From assembly GCA_028284905.1 (NCBI GenBank), contig JANQQU010000072.1, forward strand, positions 124,001 through 188,000: DNA of 64,000 nucleotides. Reading direction: 5' to 3'. The DNA is from Calditrichia bacterium (GTDB lineage: Bacteria > Calditrichota > Calditrichia > RBG-13-44-9 > J075). The number at the start of each line of letters is the position of its first letter. The stretch's first letter is position 1. Below are positions 1 to 8,558 of this stretch, in pieces. The notes under the pieces are model-generated. The model did not search any database. It saw only the letters and a program-made list of their open reading frames with translations, and was not told the origin of the DNA. The translations under genes were made by a program, and so were the position numbers.

Positions 1-697
1 GTATTCCCCTAACTCTCCATACCACTCAAAAACCGGGAACATACCAATCTACCCAATCGAAATCAAGTATTTTCATTGTGGTTAACCAATTTACCTAACC
101 TAGTGACGACAGATAAAGGGTCATTATTACCATAGTCAGGCAATATTGCAGGGTATTTATTTCAAGGAATTGCTAGATCATCATCAGGTGATTCAGGGCA
201 TAATCTTTACGCTTCTATATCAATTTGATTACATGACATTTAAATACGGTTTACAATAGAATTACATTTAATTAAATACTTGACTTCAATCACCGTCAGA
301 ATAGTTTCCGCAGTTATTTTCATCACTAGAATTTATCGTAAAAGAGAACTTTAGCAGTGACATACTGGCATATCGCTCCTTGACATTTCCGCCCGGACAC
401 TTTTTAACAACACCCCAAAAAGACTGATAGTCTTTAGTAAAGACACCGAATTGTTCGGCGGAATATGCTTTGTTGAAATCTTACGCCAACCACCACTTAA
501 GTTGTAATCCGAATAAAAACAAACGTGTAACAGCGGAATTAAAAAGATTAAATCGAAAAGATATGTACAGATCAAAAACCTCCCGATGCTTAGTGATTAA
601 TATTAATCGGCTTGAGGTATACCTTTATCAGAATAAATGCTGACACATTTAAGAATTTTTTCATAAGTCGAACCATATACGAGAAAAAAAGTCTATT
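1..697. other. AT-rich leader region upstream of the exopolysaccharide locus
   Basis: No convincing gene is seen. A 74-codon open frame on the minus strand (351-575) has no recognisable domain. The stretch is AT-rich and precedes the first EPS gene, so it probably carries the promoter region of that operon. Weak -35/-10-like pairs exist (for example TTGACT near 282), but none is good enough to call. The clearest structural element is the palindrome at 595-608, listed separately. Confidence 0.5.
595..608. promoter_or_regulatory. 14-bp perfect palindrome, candidate operator
   Basis: GATTAATATTAATC is a perfect inverted repeat 90 bp upstream of the first EPS gene. Its size and position would suit a dimeric regulator site. 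The sequence is AT-only at its core, so chance occurrence is possible. The regulatory role is inference. Confidence 0.25.
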
Positions 698-3217
698 ATG
701 CAATCTTACGACAGACAAGAGATATTAGCCGTTTTTTCAAATGTGCTTAACCGCAGAAAATGGCTAATCGTTGCCATGATTGTAGTGCTGCTAATTCCTA
801 TTGTTTATTACAATGAGACAGCAACACCAATTTATTCTTCGAATACCACCGTCGTATTTGAGGAGTTTCGTGGCAATGTATCCACTATCGAGTTAAATGT
901 TTCGCGAGAATTGTTTTTTAGCAACCAGTTGGTTGAGATAAAAAGCTTTTCTTTTGCAGAAGACATTTACCAGCAATTGCCCGCCGAGCATCGGGACCTT
1001 TTTGCTTTTCCGGATTCAACGGAATATCAGTACAGCCGAAAAAGCATCATTGTATCTCAAATTCAAGGTGGCATCAATGCTGTACCGGTGAAGACTTCGG
1101 GAATTATCAAAATCATTTATCGTTCGCATAGCCCGATTCTTTGTCGGGAAGTTGCGAATCTCGCCGCTGAAGTTCTTGGGACTCGTTATACAGAGAATAA
1201 ACAAACCGGCGTTGGCGATCGGCGTGAGTTTATTGCAAACCAGCTGCAAAGATATAAAGCTTTGCTGGATTCCTCCGAAGAACGTTTGAAGATATTTAAA
1301 TCGGCCACTCAAATAACTTCTATCAATCGCCATTCTGAAGATGTTATGCGCCGTTTGACGGAAGCAGAATTGCAGATGGATCGCCTGAATACCCAGATAC
1401 GAACAATTCAGGAAGACCTTAAAACAGTAGATGAGAAACTGGCTGAACAACAGACAGATATTGTCCCGGAAGCGCAAAACCTTGGTACCAGCTGGGCGCA
1501 AGTGCTTCGTGAGAAACAAATCTCTCTCTCCGTCCAATTTCAGGACTTGAAAATGCAGGGATATCCGGAAGATCATCCGAAAATGATTGATTTGCAAAAG
1601 GAAATCACTGCTGTTCGTGCAGAATTATCGGAAAAAGTAAAAGAATTGGCTGAGACGCAAAATGCTCTCGATCCGATTTTACAATTGCAAAAGTTCGTCC
1701 AGCAAAAACTGGACATGCAGCTTCAGCTGGAATCTCTGCAAGCACAAAAGAATTCGGTTCAATCTAATATCGACAGATATTCAGGAGAGTTACGGGCATT
1801 ACCAGACAAGGAATTTTCCCTGGCCCGCTTAATTCGGGAAAGAGATTTGAATGAAAAGATTTACACACAGCTATTGGAACGCCATGAACAAGCCAAAATA
1901 GCTTTTGTCGAAGAAACCAAAAGTGTACGTATTATTGATAAGGCTTATGTGCCGTTTACCCCGATTAGTCCGGTGAAGTCTGTCAATTTGGTCGTAGGCG
2001 TCTTACTTGGTACGATTCTCGGCCTGATGACAGCGTTTCTGTTGGAATTCAGAAACAACACGATTCGCTCTCATGGTGAAATTGAACGCATTACCGGCTG
2101 GCCGATTATAGCAACAATTCCCGGCATGGATAAATTTTCCAAGGGTAAATTCAAAAGCGGAAATGCTGCGAAAGCGACCGATCAGGAACGCACTTACCGG
2201 GCGTTAATTTCCAGCCTGGAGCCACACACGGTTATCGCTGAATCCTATCGTATGCTCCGCACGAATTTGCAATTTTCCGGTATCGGACGTGAACATCGAA
2301 CGATTTTAGTAACAAGCCTGAACCCCGGTGATGGAAAGACAACAACTTTAACCAACCTCGCAGTTACTTTTGCTGGTTTCGGTAACAAAACATTGGTTAT
2401 CGACTCCGACCTTAGGATTCCGCGCGGCCACACCATCTATGGTGTTTCCAAAGAGATGGGCGTTACGGATTTGCTGGTTGCATTGAATGATCTGGATAAC
2501 ATTCTTGCCCGACCGAAAGCAGATAATCACAGCGTTGAGCCTGAAGCGTCAATGGCCAATGGAAATGGTAAACCTGCGGCCGAAGTTGAGGAAGGATCCA
2601 CAGCATTAGCCAAAATCACAATTGATGACATCGATGAGCCAACCTTTGATCCGGGTAATGATGGACCTACGGTACAGCGAAGCAGAAAGAAAGGCAGAAT
2701 AATCGGCCAGGTTGTTGATGATCATGAAGAAGATGAACCACAGAACGAAGAAAGTCAACCAGAAGCGGTCGAGAGTGAGGAATCTCAGGAAACTCAGTCT
2801 CCCGGAGAAGGTGATCGTTTATTGCCGATTCGAGAACTTTTCAGAAGAGTTGTTAAACCAACAAACATTCAGAATCTCGACTTTATTTCCAGCGGGAAGA
2901 AATTAACTGATCCCAGTCAATTTCTCTCGATCAAATCCATGCCGATTATCCTTCAGAAATTTGGAAATATGTACAATAATGTCCTGATTGATTCCGGTCC
3001 GTTATTGCTGGTTGATGAAACCCTGATGCTCTCCGGCATTGTCGATGCAGTGGTGGTTGTTTTGAATCCGGATCGTTGTAATCCGAATGTTCTGGCACAG
3101 GCAAAGAAAATGCTGGACAGTGCAAACGCGAATGTTCTCGGCGTTGTTTTAAACAATTGTGAAGTGAATAAGCAGTATTCACAATATTATAACTATTACG
3201 ATTCAGAAGAGGCGTAA
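698..3217 (+). CDS. Wzc/GumC-like polysaccharide co-polymerase with BY-kinase domain
   Basis: Controls polysaccharide chain length and export at the inner membrane. The N-terminal Wzz domain starts with a membrane helix at about residues 21-38. Long coiled-coil stretches follow (about 170-400), then a second membrane helix (about 427-448). The C-terminal tyrosine kinase domain has a Walker A motif (NPGDGKTTT, about residue 545), a Walker A' motif (LVIDSDLRIP, about 567) and a Walker B-like VLIDSGPLL (about 763). Between A' and B lies an acidic low-complexity insertion of roughly 105 residues (about 603-708), which is unusual for the family. The C-terminus is a tyrosine cluster (YSQYYNYY), the usual autophosphorylation tail. 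At 839 residues it is longer than the common 700-750, because of the insertion. It is the first gene of the EPS locus. The ribosome binding site is weak. Confidence 0.93.
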   Translation: MQSYDRQEILAVFSNVLNRRKWLIVAMIVVLLIPIVYYNETATPIYSSNTTVVFEEFRGNVSTIELNVSRELFFSNQLVEIKSFSFAEDIYQQLPAEHRDLFAFPDSTEYQYSRKSIIVSQIQGGINAVPVKTSGIIKIIYRSHSPILCREVANLAAEVLGTRYTENKQTGVGDRREFIANQLQRYKALLDSSEERLKIFKSATQITSINRHSEDVMRRLTEAELQMDRLNTQIRTIQEDLKTVDEKLAEQQTDIVPEAQNLGTSWAQVLREKQISLSVQFQDLKMQGYPEDHPKMIDLQKEITAVRAELSEKVKELAETQNALDPILQLQKFVQQKLDMQLQLESLQAQKNSVQSNIDRYSGELRALPDKEFSLARLIRERDLNEKIYTQLLERHEQAKIAFVEETKSVRIIDKAYVPFTPISPVKSVNLVVGVLLGTILGLMTAFLLEFRNNTIRSHGEIERITGWPIIATIPGMDKFSKGKFKSGNAAKATDQERTYRALISSLEPHTVIAESYRMLRTNLQFSGIGREHRTILVTSLNPGDGKTTTLTNLAVTFAGFGNKTLVIDSDLRIPRGHTIYGVSKEMGVTDLLVALNDLDNILARPKADNHSVEPEASMANGNGKPAAEVEEGSTALAKITIDDIDEPTFDPGNDGPTVQRSRKKGRIIGQVVDDHEEDEPQNEESQPEAVESEESQETQSPGEGDRLLPIRELFRRVVKPTNIQNLDFISSGKKLTDPSQFLSIKSMPIILQKFGNMYNNVLIDSGPLLLVDETLMLSGIVDAVVVVLNPDRCNPNVLAQAKKMLDSANANVLGVVLNNCEVNKQYSQYYNYYDSEEA

Positions 3218-3594
3218 AAAATTACTTAGCGTTTTAATTTAGCTGCATCAATTCATTCGCTTAATATCCCTTTATTTTACGTGCAATAGATTTGAAGTAA
3301 TTTGGTAATTGAATTTTTTTCCGGCCGTATCTGGCCGGATACAAAATGGAAAATGCAGGATGCATTTACCACATGTCAAGATGTGGTATCCATTGTTTTA
3401 ATCGCAGACAGATCGGGATGATACTGCAATTCATACCTTTCTTTTCAGAATCCCCTAACATTTGATAAACGGTATTGCTGAAATGCGATTTTCAGGCGAG
3501 TCCTGATTGTACTAAAAAGTGTTTATTCTCCCCTGGAGAGGAAAAGAGGAGCAGGGGAATTTAATTAGACTAATAAATCTGGTGGAGTTTTTAA
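3218..3594. other. Intergenic spacer with two hairpins
   Basis: No gene is seen. Two inverted repeats are visible: CCGGCC-GTATCT-GGCCGG at 3321-3338 and ACCACAT-GTCAAG-ATGTGGT at 3368-3387. Neither is followed by a T-run on the + strand, so they are not classical terminators. A good ribosome binding site (GGTGGAG) sits just before the GTG start at 3595. Confidence 0.45.
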
Positions 3595-4221
3595 GTGGAA
3601 CTGATTAATCTACTGCTATTAGGAGGCATCTTTGCTGCAGTAACAGCTTATGTCTGGCTACGTTATTATTCGTGGAAGAAAAGCGTAAATACTGTTGCCA
3701 CTGTGTTGGAAGCTGCAGCTATTCCGTCCTACAGGCAGTCTCAATCTCATATTAACCGGGAAATTTCCCGGGTTCGGCGTTACCAGCGCGCTTTATCGGT
3801 AATTGCCGTAAAAAGAAAATCTCCGATAGATAGAACCTATCGTAATGGCAGCATTCCCGGCACAAATGGGCATGCATCTTCTAATGGCCATGCTATGGGT
3901 CAAATGGAATTTTTGATGTATGGTGCCATATTCCGTGATGCCTTGAGAGAAACTGACATTATCTCATATGATGGATCTAACAACCTGTTTTTGCTGGTAT
4001 TACCGGAAACATCCCGTTTAGAATCACTGCAAACGATGGATCGCTTAAACAAAAAAACCGGTGGTAAAATTTACCGCGAACTGGAGGTTGGCATCGCAGA
4101 ATTTCCGGAGCAGGGATTTATCGTTTCGGATCTGGTAGAAAATGCCATTCTGGACGCCCAAAGCCAGCAAAGCGTAGAAGCACGACCGGTAGATTCCAAA
4201 GCAAATAAGAACTTGAACTAA
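3595..4221 (+). CDS. Membrane-anchored degenerate GGDEF-like protein
   Basis: A 208-residue protein with an N-terminal membrane helix (about 5-22), then a segment that looks like the front half of a GGDEF domain (HINREISRVRRYQRALSVIA, about 52-71). Where the GGDEF signature should be, the sequence is YDGSNNLFLLVLPET (about 125-139). The active-site glycines and acidic residues are missing, so diguanylate cyclase activity is unlikely. The end of the fold (VGIAEFPEQG) still matches. It could be a non-catalytic nucleotide-sensing or scaffolding protein for the EPS machinery. The start is GTG, supported by GGTGGAG seven bases upstream. A glycine/asparagine-rich loop (about 84-103) interrupts the domain. 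Confidence 0.6.
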   Translation: MELINLLLLGGIFAAVTAYVWLRYYSWKKSVNTVATVLEAAAIPSYRQSQSHINREISRVRRYQRALSVIAVKRKSPIDRTYRNGSIPGTNGHASSNGHAMGQMEFLMYGAIFRDALRETDIISYDGSNNLFLLVLPETSRLESLQTMDRLNKKTGGKIYRELEVGIAEFPEQGFIVSDLVENAILDAQSQQSVEARPVDSKANKNLN

Positions 4222-4305
4222 ATCAAGGTAAGCTATCGGTTCTACATTTACAGTTCAACTTCTTTAGAATAATTCCTGAAAACTATAGCATTATAAGGAT
4301 GGAAA

Positions 4306-5025
4306 ATGTTAAGTCTAGGCCGTAATCCTGGTCTGGTGGATCATGCCAAGGACCTCAAAGAGGTTCTGGATATTCATACAGCCAAGAGTTGGTATCTCAA
4401 AGGATATTCCTATCCCCTTAAAGACCAAACCAGATATATAAAGTTCAAGCGAGCGTTCGACCTCATCGTCGGAACGATACTGGTTATTCTTATTTCCCCG
4501 GTATTAATTCTTTGCGCAATCATTATCAAAATTGACAATCCCGGCCCGGTACTATTTGTCCAAAAACGCACGGGACTGGGCGGGCATCGTTTCAAAATTT
4601 ACAAATTAAGAACCATGCGCACTGATGCCGAGGAACTGAAGAAGAAATATGCACATCTGAACATACTGGAGCCACCGGATTTCAAAATCCCTAACGACCC
4701 CCGTATTACCCGGATTGGTCATTTTCTCCGGAAAACATCTCTGGACGAATTACCGCAATTCTTTAATGTGGTAAAAGGAGATATGAGTTTAGTTGGCCCG
4801 CGGCCGACCTCTTTCAGTTCCTCGACCTATGACCTTTGGCACACTGCACGCCTTGCCTGCAAGCCCGGTATAACCGGCCTTTGGCAGGTATCCGGCAGAA
4901 ACGACATCGAATTCGACGATCGCGTTCGCCTGGATGTTGATTACATGAAGTATATGTCTTTTTGGCTGGACATGCGAATTATCCTGCGCACTTTTACCGC
5001 CGTTATCAATAAAGAAGGAGAATAA
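4306..5025 (+). CDS. Initiating sugar-phosphate transferase (bacterial sugar transferase family)
   Basis: Transfers a sugar-1-phosphate to undecaprenyl phosphate, the first step of repeat-unit assembly on the cytoplasmic face. It has the membrane hairpin at about residues 45-70 ([20 protein letters not shown]), then the family motifs [22 protein letters not shown], the catalytic Asp-Glu pair in [17 protein letters not shown] and [12 protein letters not shown]. At 239 residues it resembles the short PglC/WcaJ-core enzymes with an extra ~40-residue head and without the large N-terminal membrane domain. It ends one base before the next gene, which suggests translational coupling. Confidence 0.93.
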   Translation: MLSLGRNPGLVDHAKDLKEVLDIHTAKSWYLKGYSYPLKDQTRYIKFKRAFDLIVGTILVILISPVLILCAIIIKIDNPGPVLFVQKRTGLGGHRFKIYKLRTMRTDAEELKKKYAHLNILEPPDFKIPNDPRITRIGHFLRKTSLDELPQFFNVVKGDMSLVGPRPTSFSSSTYDLWHTARLACKPGITGLWQVSGRNDIEFDDRVRLDVDYMKYMSFWLDMRIILRTFTAVINKEGE

Positions 5026-5026
5026 T

Positions 5027-6190
5027 ATGATTCTGACTATGATTATTCTCTTTTGGGTGTCGGTAGGCACGATTATCTATGCGTACGTTGGTTTTACTGC
5101 ATTGGTAGTAGTTGTCGGTTGGTTATTAAATCGAAAAGTGAAGAAAGCGCCGATTACACCGTCGATCACTTTATTGATTGCAGCATACAACGAAGAAAAA
5201 AACATCTCCGAAAAAGTCAAAAATTCTCTCGCGCTAAATTACCCCAAAGACAAGCTGGAAATAATGGTCGCATCCGATGGATCCAGCGATCGCACCCACG
5301 AGATAGTTTCTCAATATGAAGCTCAGGGTGTTAAATTATTGCGCTTTGAACGGCGGGGCAAAATATTCGCGCTGAACGACTCTATCGCCCAGGCAAGCGG
5401 AGAGATTATCGTTTTTTCCGATGCCAATACGTTTTATGATGAAGACTCGCTGCTAAAACTCGTAGAAAACTTTGCCGACCCGGCAGTTGGCGGCGTTTGT
5501 GGTAATCAGTGCCATTATAAAAATAAAACCCGGGACAATGCCGGACAGGGTGAGAGCCTCTACTGGAATTATGACAAGGCATTAAAACAATTTCAGAACC
5601 AGACCGGCAGTATTGTATCTGCAGATGGTGCAATCTATGCGATCCGGAAAGATCTCTACGAAATGCCCCCTTCCACTGCTGTTACCGACGATTTTGCAAT
5701 TTCCACCGGTGTAATTGAGAAGGGATATCGCCTGGTTTTTGAAAACGATGCACTGGCTTATGAAAATACCATGCCGGGCGCCGAAGAAGAATTCCGCCGG
5801 AAAGTTCGCATCATGAACCGTGGTTTGCGCGGTGTGATTATGCGAAAAAAATTACTCAATCCCTTTCGCTATGGCTTTTACTCGGTTACATTGTTCAGCC
5901 ATAAAGTGCTGCGGAGATTGGTGCCCTTTTTTCTCATTTTTCTGTATATTGCCAGCCTTTTTCTGGTGAATACGCATATTTTTTACACAACGGCGGCGAT
6001 TGCCCAAACAGTTTTTTACCTCTGGGCAGGTATTAGTTATCTCATGCGCCAGAGCAATATCGGCGGGTCCAAATTGTTTTATATTCCATTTTTCTATTGC
6101 ATGGCAAATTTAGCAGCATTTATTGCAGTCTTAAATATTATTGCCGGCCGGAAAATTGAATTCTGGAATCCGCAGCGCCAAAAAGCATAA
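5027..6190 (+). CDS. GT2 family membrane glycosyltransferase
   Basis: A 387-residue processive-type family 2 glycosyltransferase. It has an N-terminal membrane helix (about 2-27) and a GT-A core with LLIAAYNEEKNI, ASDGSSDRTHEIV and the metal-binding FSDANTFYD. Further motifs SADGAIYAIRKDL, VTDDFAIS and KVRIMNRGLRG are in the positions of the acceptor and R/QxxRW-like elements. Three hydrophobic helices near the C-terminus (about 297-375) anchor it in the inner membrane. The ribosome binding site (AAGGAG) lies inside the end of the preceding sugar-transferase gene, so the two are probably translated together. The sugar specificity cannot be read from the sequence. Confidence 0.9.
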   Translation: MILTMIILFWVSVGTIIYAYVGFTALVVVVGWLLNRKVKKAPITPSITLLIAAYNEEKNISEKVKNSLALNYPKDKLEIMVASDGSSDRTHEIVSQYEAQGVKLLRFERRGKIFALNDSIAQASGEIIVFSDANTFYDEDSLLKLVENFADPAVGGVCGNQCHYKNKTRDNAGQGESLYWNYDKALKQFQNQTGSIVSADGAIYAIRKDLYEMPPSTAVTDDFAISTGVIEKGYRLVFENDALAYENTMPGAEEEFRRKVRIMNRGLRGVIMRKKLLNPFRYGFYSVTLFSHKVLRRLVPFFLIFLYIASLFLVNTHIFYTTAAIAQTVFYLWAGISYLMRQSNIGGSKLFYIPFFYCMANLAAFIAVLNIIAGRKIEFWNPQRQKA

Positions 6191-6303
6191 CTTCCCGGCA
6201 ATTGCCATTTACCTGGCACCGGGTATACAATTTTGAAAATTAACTGAACGAAGATGCCGGAACATACCGCAATGGCTGATCCGGATGATAAACAGGAGGA
6301 ATA

Positions 6304-7269
6304 ATGCGTTTACTAATTGCCAGTTCTATCCATCCTCCCAAGGTGGAAGCGCTTAAGAAAGAACACGATGTTGTCTGTGCATTTAATGCGAAAGAAGACG
6401 TCCTGAAAGAAGTTATTAAAGACCGGGAAGTATTGATCTTCCGCAGTGGTGTACAAATAACCGCCGAAGTAATGGCATGTGCGCCGGATTTGAAACTGTT
6501 AATCCGGGCTGGCTCCGGTTTCGATAATGTAGACCTTGACTATGTAAAGGAAAGAGGATTGGGTTTTATTCGAATTCCTGAGCCGGGTGCAAAAGCCGTT
6601 TCGGAGATGGCGTTTGGATTAATGCTGGCATTATCGCGTAATATCGTCAATGGCGACAAACTTTGGAGAGCCGGTCGCTGGGCCAAAAAGGAACTGACCG
6701 GATATTTACTGACCAAGAAAACCCTTGGTATTATTGGTTGTGGCAATATTGGCACGCGTACCGCAAAGCTGGGTGATGCCTGGGGAATGCGCGCTATTGG
6801 CTGCGTCGAGAATCCTACCCCACCCCGCGGTAAAGAAATGATGGAAAAGAGTCACGTGGAGTTAATGGATTTTGATCAGGTAGTTGCCCAATCCGATTAT
6901 CTCTGTATTCACGTCCCGAAAAATGAGAAAACTTTAAACCTCATTGACAAATCGGTTTTTGAAAAGATGAAAAAGGGGTCTTACTTGGTTAACCTCGCCC
7001 GTGGCGGTGTTGTTAATGAAACAGATTTACGGGAAGCACTGCTTAGTGGTCATCTTGCCGGTGCAGGTATGGATGTTCATGAAAAAGAAGGTGAAGGAAA
7101 CATCTCTCCCCTGGCAGATCTTGACAATGTTGTATTGACACCTCACATCGGTGCGCAGGCTTATGATTCCCAGGAAGAAATCGGCGACAGAATTCATGAA
7201 ATTATAAATGATTTTATGGCGAAAGCTTCCGAAGAAGCCACAACAGAAGCAACTGTCGCCGGTGTATAA
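6304..7269 (+). CDS. D-isomer-specific 2-hydroxyacid dehydrogenase (possible phosphonopyruvate reductase)
   Basis: A 321-residue NAD(P)-dependent 2-hydroxyacid dehydrogenase of the phosphoglycerate dehydrogenase superfamily. The Rossmann motif is LGIIGCGNIGTRTAKLG (about 141-157). The catalytic Arg is in NLARGGVVNE (about 230-239) and the catalytic His in LTPHIGAQ (about 279-286). It lacks the C-terminal ACT domain of many SerA enzymes. It lies 40 bp upstream of the PEP mutase gene, and the pair ends at a strong terminator. Reduction of an unstable 2-oxoacid made by the mutase (phosphonopyruvate to phosphonolactate) is therefore an attractive role, but this is inference. A housekeeping serine-pathway enzyme is the alternative. 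The start has an excellent AGGAGGA ribosome binding site. Confidence 0.85.
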   Translation: MRLLIASSIHPPKVEALKKEHDVVCAFNAKEDVLKEVIKDREVLIFRSGVQITAEVMACAPDLKLLIRAGSGFDNVDLDYVKERGLGFIRIPEPGAKAVSEMAFGLMLALSRNIVNGDKLWRAGRWAKKELTGYLLTKKTLGIIGCGNIGTRTAKLGDAWGMRAIGCVENPTPPRGKEMMEKSHVELMDFDQVVAQSDYLCIHVPKNEKTLNLIDKSVFEKMKKGSYLVNLARGGVVNETDLREALLSGHLAGAGMDVHEKEGEGNISPLADLDNVVLTPHIGAQAYDSQEEIGDRIHEIINDFMAKASEEATTEATVAGV

Positions 7270-7309
7270 CTTTTAGTATAAAAAATATTTCAAAACAGGG
7301 ATTTAAGAC

Positions 7310-8221
7310 ATGAAAAAGACAACACAATTCAGAGAGATGCTTCAGTCCAAGCAATTGGAATTCATCATGGAAGCACACAATGGTTTGAGCGCCAAGATTG
7401 TTGAAGAGGCTGGTTTTAAAGGCATCTGGGGCAGCGGACTTTCTATTTCCGCGGCAATGGGCGTTCGGGACAACAACGAAGCAAGTTGGACGCAAGTGCT
7501 GGAAGTCGTCGAATTTATGAGCGATGCGACCAGTATTCCGCTAATGCTCGATGCAGACACCGGTTATGGCAATTTTAACAATGCCCGTCGTCTGGTAAAG
7601 AAGCTTGAACAGCGCAACGTTGCCGCAATGTGCATCGAAGACAAGCTCTTCCCAAAAACAAATTCTTTCATCAATAGCGAGCAGCAGCCATTGGCCGATA
7701 TCGACGAGTTCTCCGGAAAGATCAAGGCGGTAAAAGATAGCCAGACCGATCCGGACTTCAACTGTGTTGCCCGGGTAGAAGCATTTATTGCCGGTTGGGG
7801 ATTAGGCGAAGCATTAAAGCGTGCTGAAGCTTATCACAATGCTGGGGCAGACGCGATTCTGATGCACAGCAAAATTAACACCGCAGACCAGATTCTCTCC
7901 TTCATGAAAGAATGGAAAGACACCTGCCCGGTAGTTATTGTTCCCACAATGTATTATGATACCCCGACCAACGTTTTCGAAGAAGCCGGCGTTAGCCTGG
8001 TTATCTGGGCGAACCATCTGTTGCGCTCCAGTATTTCTGCCATGCAAAATACTGTTAAGCAAATTTATGATGATCGCTCCCTGGCCAATGTAGAAAAAGC
8101 AATTGTGCCGGTAAAAGAGATCTTTCGTCTGCAAAATGCCCAGGAATTGAAAGAAGCTGAGAAAAAGTTCCTGCCGCAGAAGAATGGCAAAACTGAAGAG
8201 AAGCCGGCAGAAGTTAACTAA
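7310..8221 (+). CDS. pepM: Phosphoenolpyruvate phosphomutase
   Basis: Converts phosphoenolpyruvate to phosphonopyruvate, the C-P bond-forming entry step of nearly all phosphonate biosynthesis. The protein (303 residues) carries the mutase-specific gating loop [10 protein letters not shown] (about 107-116) that separates mutases from isocitrate lyase-like and oxaloacetase relatives. It also has the metal-site aspartates in LDADTGYGN (about 82-90) and the substrate loop [14 protein letters not shown] (about 42-55). From memory it is very close to the mussel enzyme across its length. No phosphonopyruvate decarboxylase or 2-aminoethylphosphonate transaminase is nearby. The only adjacent enzyme is the dehydrogenase just upstream. 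The location inside an EPS locus suggests that phosphonate groups decorate the polymer. Confidence 0.95.
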   Translation: MKKTTQFREMLQSKQLEFIMEAHNGLSAKIVEEAGFKGIWGSGLSISAAMGVRDNNEASWTQVLEVVEFMSDATSIPLMLDADTGYGNFNNARRLVKKLEQRNVAAMCIEDKLFPKTNSFINSEQQPLADIDEFSGKIKAVKDSQTDPDFNCVARVEAFIAGWGLGEALKRAEAYHNAGADAILMHSKINTADQILSFMKEWKDTCPVVIVPTMYYDTPTNVFEEAGVSLVIWANHLLRSSISAMQNTVKQIYDDRSLANVEKAIVPVKEIFRLQNAQELKEAEKKFLPQKNGKTEEKPAEVN

Positions 8222-8248
8222 GCGGTTTTTCTCCATGAAAACTTTTAA

Positions 8249-8278
8249 GCCCTGTGCCTTTCGCACAGGGCTTTTTTT
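8249..8278 (+). terminator. Rho-independent terminator after pepM
   Basis: A 9-bp perfect GC-rich stem (GCCCTGTGC/GCACAGGGC) with a CTTTC loop is followed by seven T. It closes the transcript carrying the dehydrogenase and pepM, so the ATP-grasp gene downstream probably has its own promoter. Confidence 0.9.
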
Positions 8279-8558
8279 ATGCTGGCAATATATTCCCTGC
8301 TTGCTTCCGGCCGTTAAAAACAGGCAGACCTAACATTGTTTAAATATTAAATTTTCAATTAGATGACATACGTATCATATGCCGCTGCATCATTATTTAT
8401 ACTACTAATCTGTTACATAAAGCCGGGCGATCTGTAACATACTTTTAATTTAGTGTTTTTAGCGGGATACTGCCCCCCTACCGGTATGTAGAAAATTCCA
8501 TGATATCTGGCGATTTATCCCTAAGCTGCCCGGAAACACAGACAAGCAGAGGCACAAC
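8279..8558. other. Promoter-bearing spacer before the ATP-grasp gene
   Basis: No gene is seen. The preceding terminator implies that a new promoter lies here. A 7-bp inverted repeat (TGTTACA at 8411-8417 and TGTAACA at 8433-8439, 15 bp between arms) is a candidate regulator site. AT-rich stretches around 8335-8400 could hold the promoter, but no clear -35/-10 pair stands out. Confidence 0.35.

Noticed and set aside
351-575. 74-codon minus-strand open frame near the window start
   Set aside because: No domain, no neighbour on that strand, AT-rich leader sequence.
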